Source of the DNA: Strix aluco
Taxonomy: Eukaryota > Chordata > Aves > Strigiformes > Strigidae
Direction: 5' to 3'
DNA length: 64,000 nt
Assembly (NCBI RefSeq): GCF_031877795.1
Contig: NC_133971.1
Coordinates: forward strand, 84,778,446-84,842,445
The translations under genes were made by a program, and so were the position numbers. The notes beneath the pieces are model-generated. The model had not been told where the DNA came from, made no database searches, and saw only the letters and a program-made list of their open reading frames with translations. This document shows, piece after piece, positions 58,070 to 64,000 of the stretch. The number at the start of each line of letters is the position of its first letter. The stretch's first letter is position 1.

Positions 58070-59250
58070 GGACACCCCGGGGTACTGCACTAGGGGCACC
58101 CCGGGGGCAGTGCGAGAGGGGCACACGGGGTACCCCTGTGGCACCGGGCAAGGAACGCCCCGGGGCAATGCTCTAGGGGTGCCCCGGGTGAGGGACATCC
58201 CTGTGCGAGGGGCACCCCGGCGCACACACAGCGCTAGGGGTACCCGGGGGGACTGTGAAAGGGACACTGCAGAGCACGGCACTAGGGGTACCCTGGTGGC
58301 ACTGCACTGGGATACCTTGGTGGCACCGGGTGAGAGACACCCTTGTGCGAGGGATGCCCTGGGGCACTGTGGAAGGACACCCTGGGGCACTACCCCAGCT
58401 GGCACTGTGCTAGGGTACACCCCGGTGGCACTGAGTGAGGGACACTCCAGTGGTGCTGCACTAGATGTACCCCAGGGCACTGGACTAGGGACACCCCAGT
58501 GGCACTGGGCAACGGACACCCCGGGCCAGCGTAGAAGGGGTACCCCAGGGTCACTGTGCTACGGACACACCAGGGCACTGCGTTAGGGGCACCGTGGTGG
58601 CACTGGGTGAGGGACACCCCAGTGGCACTATGCTAGGGGTACCCTGGGGGCACTGGATTAGGGACAGCCCAGTGACACTGTGCTAGGGACACCCCAGACC
58701 ACTGCATTAGGGGCATTTCTGGTGGCACTTCCCCAGTGGCACTGGACTGGGGGGAACCCCTGTGGCCTCTCACCACTGTGGGGAACATGCTGTGTCTGGC
58801 CCTGGGCTTGGGGACTGCATGGGCTGGCAGCATGCTGTTACTGTGCCCCAGGGACACCATCAGCCACTCACCCCCAGGGTTTGAGACCTGCCTCTGCTCC
58901 AGCCAGGGCTGTCCCCGCACTGGAGGCACTGCCCTGGGCACACCCCATGCCCTGTCACTGCACCCGGGGCCTGAGGGACCCTGCTTGCTGGCACTGGCTT
59001 GGGGGCACCTCAGGGGCTGGCATAGCACTTGGGGACACCCGTGGGCTGGCACTGATGTCTTGGGGACACTCTCAGGCTGTGTTGCACTCCGGGATGCCCA
59101 CGGGCTGTGACTGCAGCGGGGGACACCCATAAGCTATGATTGCAATCAGGGACGTCACAGGCTGGCACTGCAGAGACTCCCACAGGCTGTGATTACACTC
59201 AGGGACACCCATGGGCTGTGGTTGCACTTAGGGACACTGTGGGCTGGCAC
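58070..59250. repeat. Minisatellite arrays upstream of TPM2
   Basis: From about 58070 to 58710 a unit of about 25 bp repeats many times, with consensus close to TGGCACTGNNCTAGGGACACC followed by CCAG. The last four units (58601-58700) keep the 25-bp period exactly. From about 58930 to 59250 a related but longer unit of about 30-34 bp appears, with GGGACACCCATGGGCTGTGA and TTGCACT. Copies are divergent. The first array begins about 300 bp upstream of TPM2 exon 1a. Confidence 0.85.
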
Positions 59251-59259
59251 TGCCCATGT

Positions 59260-61850
59260 GGGGAGAATCCCCCAGGAGAGAAGCATGCAGAGTCCCTGAC
59301 CTCTTCATCCAGCTCCTGCATCATGGTGGGGCAGGAGGGGCCCTAGCTCCATGCAGGATCCACTTCCCTACTGCCTTGCACCCTGGTGCCACCGTCCCCG
59401 GCACCCACAGGGACACCTGGCACATGTGCAGCCGCTAGGATGGCATTTCAGGGTGACACAGGGTGCATGGGCAGCCCACCACCCCTCTCCATCTTTCTGC
59501 TCTAAATAAAGTGTATTCCACAGGCAAAAAAATGCAAACCCTTCAGATCCCGTCTCCTCCAAAAATAACCCGGGCTTTAATAATGCTCGTAAATGCTTCT
59601 GGCGCATTCCCAGCTGCAGGGTGGGCTCTAGGCCGGGGGGGGTTGGAAAGAGCCGACAGAGGGGCCGCAGGAGCCGTGCGGCACGTGGGAAGGATGGGAT
59701 GAGACTGGGACACCCGGGAGGGGGGTGCAGGCTCCCCTGGCCCATCGCCCCAGGGCTGCATCCAGCCCTTGCCTGCTGCAACTTTTTGGCATCAGTGGTG
59801 CAAGCAGAGAGGAGCAAGAAGTTTTTGAGAGTTGGAGGAAGTGGCTTTCTAGGAGCCCTCAGCCCCCGGCTGTGGGGGGCATAGGAGGGACGGGAGGAGC
59901 CGAGGGGCTGCTGACGCCATGGGGAAAGCAGCAGAAGAGCCGTTGCTGGACTCTGGAGAGCAGCTATTAATACTGACAATTTAGGCACATATTTGGACAA
60001 GGAGAGTCAGTAACCACCAGCCCACGGCTTCTGAGGGGAGGGGGAAGATCCATCTCAAGTCATTCCTGGATGAGGATGGATAGTTTTCTGCAAGATGCTT
60101 TGGCCTGGAGCAAATTCATGGGCTTGGCGCACGGGGGAAAGATGATGCTGTGCATGGTGCAAGCGGCCAGGTAGTTGCACTGGAGCCAGGCAGGGCTTAA
60201 ACCCTCAGATGTCTCCTCGAGGATGCAGTTTTCCCTTGCTGCCCACTACCCTTTGCTCCAGACATCACAGCCACGTCCAACTGGCCCAGCTGGGCCCATC
60301 CTGGTGCCCAGGCCCATGAGTCTGCCCTCAAGGCTGTCCTTTGGGGTGACCTCTGGGACAAGGGCGTGCAGAGGCGTGTGGGTGTGCATCCCTCCCATTG
60401 CTGCCCCATGCCCAGCTCTGCCTTGGGCTAAGGTCTCCAAGGATCGGGATCCCCCTGCACTCCTGGGAAAGGCTTGTCCTGCCATTTAAAGGGAACTTCT
60501 CAGGTGCAACCCATGCTGCATCCTCCCATCCTGTCCCTGGGCTCCCTGAGAAGCTGGGCTGTGTCTTCCCTCTCTGCCTCCAATTTAGCTGGATTTGGGT
60601 CCCTGTGGAGGCAGTGGTGCCTCATGACTGTGGCGTCCCACCTCCAAGTCTCCAAGTCAATGTGTGCTTGCCCAAGCCTGCCTGCCAAAATAACCCCTCA
60701 CTCCGGAAGGCGAGATTTAGGGGACCGAGGTGAATCACACCCGATGTCCCTCCCCTGGCATTGATGCCACCACCTCTTGTCTGTACCCAGCCGGGAGGAC
60801 ACAGCAGTGGGTGCACTTGCAGCCCTGTGCCGGGGGTGCCGGAGCTCCCTTGGCCCGGGGATGCCGGGATGAGGCTGGGGCCGCTGCCACACTGTGCCAG
60901 CTCACTGTCCTTGCTGGCTGCTCAGAGGGGCCCCGTGCCCAGCCGGTACCTGGGTGAGAGCCGGGTGCTGGGTCAGGCCGGCGCAGATTGTCAGGGGACA
61001 GCTGGGAGGACTGGGATGCCTGCAAGAGCCACAAATCCACCCTGGAGCCTGGCCAGGGGTGAGCGTCCCAGGGGGGACAGCCCCTCCTCACCCCCAGGGA
61101 CGCGCCCGCAGGGGGACAGGGGTCACTGGCCGGGATGCTGCGGGGTGCTGCCCTCGCTGCTCGTGATGCTCGTAGCTCGCGCTACTGCAGACGTCTCCCA
61201 GAGGCAGGGGACATGTGCTGGCGGCCCTGCTCCACCCCGCAGCATCCTGCTCGCCCCGCCGCCGCTCAGGCCCCCCGAACCCCTGCTGAGTGACGGGGTG
61301 GGAACAGGTGGGGACACGCTCGGGGCAGCTGCTGCCCGCACAGGTCGGCCCTAGGGGGCTATTTTGGGGCGTGAGCTCAGCGCCGGCAGCCGGGAGGGCT
61401 CCGGCCACATTCCCGGACCCACAGCACGCCAAGGGCGGCCGCTTCCCCACCGGTGCGCCACCAGTAACCAGGGGGTCCCCCACCTGCACCCCTGTAGCAC
61501 CCTACACAGGGATATTTTCTGCTGGCAGCAGGGATGGGGCCAGGGGCCCAGCTGCAACCCCAACCCTGCCCTGCAGCCCAAATCCCCCAGCAACAAAATC
61601 CCCAGGGCCCCCTCCTGAGGTGGTGGCCCCCCGGCAGCACCTGCGAGGGCCGGCACATGGCTGGCAGCGGGGGTCGGGCCTGCCCGGTGCCTGGGGCTGG
61701 ACATGCCTCAAATATTTTCCGTGCTGTATAAGCACCCATGCTACGTTCCCCCGCGCCTCCGCCAGGAGGGCAGGTGCCCGCCGCCCCCCTGCCCACCAGC
61801 CCTCCCATTCTCCTGGGCAGTCCTGTTGATAACCAGGTGGCAAGAAAGCA
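59260..61850. other. Intergenic DNA between TPM2 and TLN1, no supported gene
   Basis: No exon chain is recognisable. Two muscle-type motifs are noted without assignment: CCAAAAATAACC at 59559-59570 (one base from a MEF2 core) and GCTATTTTGG near 61359 (one base from a CArG box). The region lies between the TPM2 promoter and the end of TLN1. Confidence 0.45.
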
Positions 61851-61862
61851 GGAAAACCAGAT

Positions 61863-61868
61863 TTTATT
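61863..61868 (-). terminator. TLN1: Poly(A) signal of TLN1
   Basis: AATAAA on the minus strand (TTTATT on plus). It implies a TLN1 3'UTR of about 1.1 kb from the stop at 62944-62946 to about 61850. Confidence 0.65.
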
Positions 61869-62943
61869 TGATAAACATGTCTGTCCAAGGAGACATCGGC
61901 AACCCCCACTCCATTCCGGAGCCTTAGGGGAAGCTGTTTTCCTTCAATGTTTAGTATGGGATGCTTAAAGTATCAAAATAGTGAAAGAAGCCTCAGCGAG
62001 TGCAAAGGGGGAGGGATGGGGGTCCTGGAGCCAAGGAAGTGGGACCCCGGCAAGAGCTCGTGTTAGTGGGCAAGGCACAAGCTGGGGAGGCGGGAATAAA
62101 TGAACTTTGAAAGCTGCAGGCTCAATACTAGAGAAATGGAAAAGTTACAAAAATACTGCAGATCTTGGAAAACGATGCAGGCACTTGGGAAGGAGGAGGA
62201 GGGCAGAGCTGGCTGGGGCCACGGGCGGGGGGAAGCCCTGCAGGAAGGCAAAGAGCAGCTCAGGGATGAACCCATTGCATCCCCCCCATCCTGAGTGGAG
62301 GCACTGTGGCTTCCAGCCCTGCCGTTTCCCAGAGAGGGCCAGGCTGAAGAAGATGCTTGGGGAGGGGGGGCTTAGTGCCTCCCAAGGAAGCTGCGGAGAA
62401 GGAGGAAGAGGAGAAGAGGAAGATTCAGCCAGCAATAAGGCATTGGAGGTGAAAGGCGGCTCTGTGCAAGAGCTGAGCGAGGGACCATGCTGCTCCCTGC
62501 ACCCCTCACACAGGAGAGGGCAAGCTGCCCGCCTCTCCCCATCCTGCGCGGAGGAGAGCGAAGCAAGGAGCACAAGTGGGAACAACAAAGGCACATGGAA
62601 AAATCCCCTGCATAAAAATCCCCATGGGGCTCTCCAGCCCCGCAGCCCAGGGCTGGCGGGCAAGCCCTGAGCTAGTTAGTACAGCCCCGGCTCCCACCCC
62701 AGCCGGGTCCCTCCGGGCGCTCTGGCTGTGCCGTGGGTGCGCGTGGGAAGGTGGGCTGGGCGGCGAAGCGGAGTTGCTGGTGCAGCGCCAGCTTGGAGTA
62801 GCAGCTGGGTTAGTCCCGGTGCTCTGGGTGCGGGCAGAGCTCTGGTCTAGCCCAGGCAGCCCTTCGCTTGAGGCGGGTTGTCTTAAATAGGAGCGGACGG
62901 GCGGGCAGCAGTCTGTGCGGTGAGCGGCGGGAGGGCGCGGGGC

Positions 62944-63822
62944 TCAGTTCTGCTCCTCGTCCCGCAGCTCCGAGGGCAGGAACTTGTACTGCTGCTGCCG
63001 AATCATGGCCAGCTTCTTCCGCGCCTCCTCCAGCTCCCGCTCCTTGCGCAGCATCTCCTCCTGGGCGGCGATGATCTGCCGGGAGAGAGCCCTGGGGTCA
63101 CGGCCGCCTCCAAATGGGATGGCAGGAGCCTCTGCTGCGGCAACGCTGACCCCAGAGCTGGGCTCTCTGGCTGCTGCTTCCCCCCAATCACAGCCACAGC
63201 CTCCCTGGGCTGCTGTGGCCCCGGGCATGAGAGCTGTTGTCCCTGTGGTGGGACCACAGTCCTCTGGCGACAATGAGCAGCACAGCTCCTGGGGCTCAGC
63301 CCCACACGCATATAGCCCGTGGCCAGGAGGCAGCGCTGGGACCTGTGGCAGCCGGTACCAGGCAGCTCTCACCCCTTACCCGATGCTCTGCCCTCCACAG
63401 GGGTCATGGACACAGGGATCGTGTGGGCACTGCACCAAGAAGCAGCCAGGGTGTTACTACACCCCCGGGAGTGTGCATCATCACCGGCTGTGCCCACTGC
63501 TACCCGTGGCAGGATGAGTGTGAAGTCAGTGTTTAACTGGGACTGGGTGGGATGGGTGCACCCACAGCATTTTCGTGAGGCTCTCTGGAGCCCTGTGCTG
63601 GTGGCGGTGGTAGGACACGCTCCTGGGATGGGCACACACAAGTTGAGGTGGCAGCCAGAGCCACCTCTGCCCCATCAGAGCAACCTCACTCCTCACCTGT
63701 GCAATTCCCCCGACCATCTTCTCCTTCACCACCACCGTTTCGTCGTGGTCCTGGAAGGCAGCTGCCTTCTGTGCTGCCTTCACCAGATTGTCAGATGCTC
63801 TCTTCACCGCGTTGCCAGCGGC
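62944..63822 (-). CDS. TLN1: Talin-1, last two coding exons (gene continues past the window)
   Basis: Minus-strand exons 63697-63822 (42 aa, in frame 0) and 62944-63075 (43 aa plus stop). They encode the end of the R13 helical bundle and the C-terminal dimerisation helix of talin, which with R13 forms actin-binding site 3. Talin links integrin tails to actin at focal adhesions. Recognisable: AVKRASDNLVKAAQKAAAF, DETVVVKEKMVGGIAQ, IIAAQEEMLRKERELEEARK and the end QQQYKFLPSELRDEEQN. TLN1 rather than TLN2 is indicated by TVVVKEKMV and FLPSELRDE. The loop before TVVV (AFQDHDE) is about one residue shorter than in human. The 3'UTR runs down to about 61850; the rest of this large gene lies beyond 64000. 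Confidence 0.96.
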
Positions 63823-64000
63823 CTGCAGCAGGGAAGGGAGGGGCAGCAGCGTTAAGTCACAGCCCCAGGGTAGGTCTGCTGCCCGGGGGGGTGCAAAAAC
63901 CCTGCCCCAGGCCGGGCTGGCAGGCAGGAGAGGCAGCCAGGAGTGCTGGGAGCTGCAGGCAGGGATTCCTTTACATGGCTCGATGCCTTGCCACCCGCTC

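Overview
This is vertebrate DNA, and almost certainly avian. CR1 LINEs are the dominant repeat, there are many GC-rich minisatellites, an LTR remnant of a type I recall from bird genomes is present, and the tropomyosin gene has the exon set known from chicken beta-tropomyosin. The gene order CA9 (+) / TPM2 (-) / TLN1 (-) matches human 9p13.3, which corresponds largely to the avian Z chromosome. The Z placement is inference.

Layout: 1-15.4 kb is gene-poor flank with one CR1 cut by the window edge, an abutting inverted CR1 piece and older CR1/L3-like remnants. From 15.44 to 16.12 kb a 44-bp minisatellite runs almost up to a compact promoter (G-rich pentamer repeat, TATA box, AP-1 site, hypoxia-response-type core). 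From 16.4 to 32.3 kb lies a 12-exon membrane carbonic anhydrase, CA9 (376 aa). From 33.2 to 38.5 kb on the minus strand, tail-to-tail with CA9, lies a complete 7-exon APH1 gamma-secretase subunit gene (256 aa) whose first intron is filled by a GGTACC-rich minisatellite. From 41.8 to 57.8 kb (minus) lies TPM2 with two start exons (1a, 1b), mutually exclusive exons 6A/6B and three alternative last exons (9a, 9c, 9d). From 61.85 kb to the window end lie the last two coding exons and 3'UTR of TLN1 (minus).

The main discovery candidate is the APH1 gene between CA9 and TPM2. Mammals have APH1A beside CA14 (with TPM3 on the same chromosome arm) and APH1B beside CA12 (with TPM1 and TLN2 nearby), but none between CA9 and TPM2. 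This window therefore looks like the third branch of one CA-APH1-TPM-TLN paralogon, with an APH1 copy that mammals appear to have lost. The same locus also keeps TPM2 exon 1b and an exon 9c, which as far as I know human TPM2 lacks.

I found no CRISPR array, tRNA, rRNA or bacterial gene. Coordinates of spliced genes come from reading splice sites by eye; every coding junction listed keeps frame.
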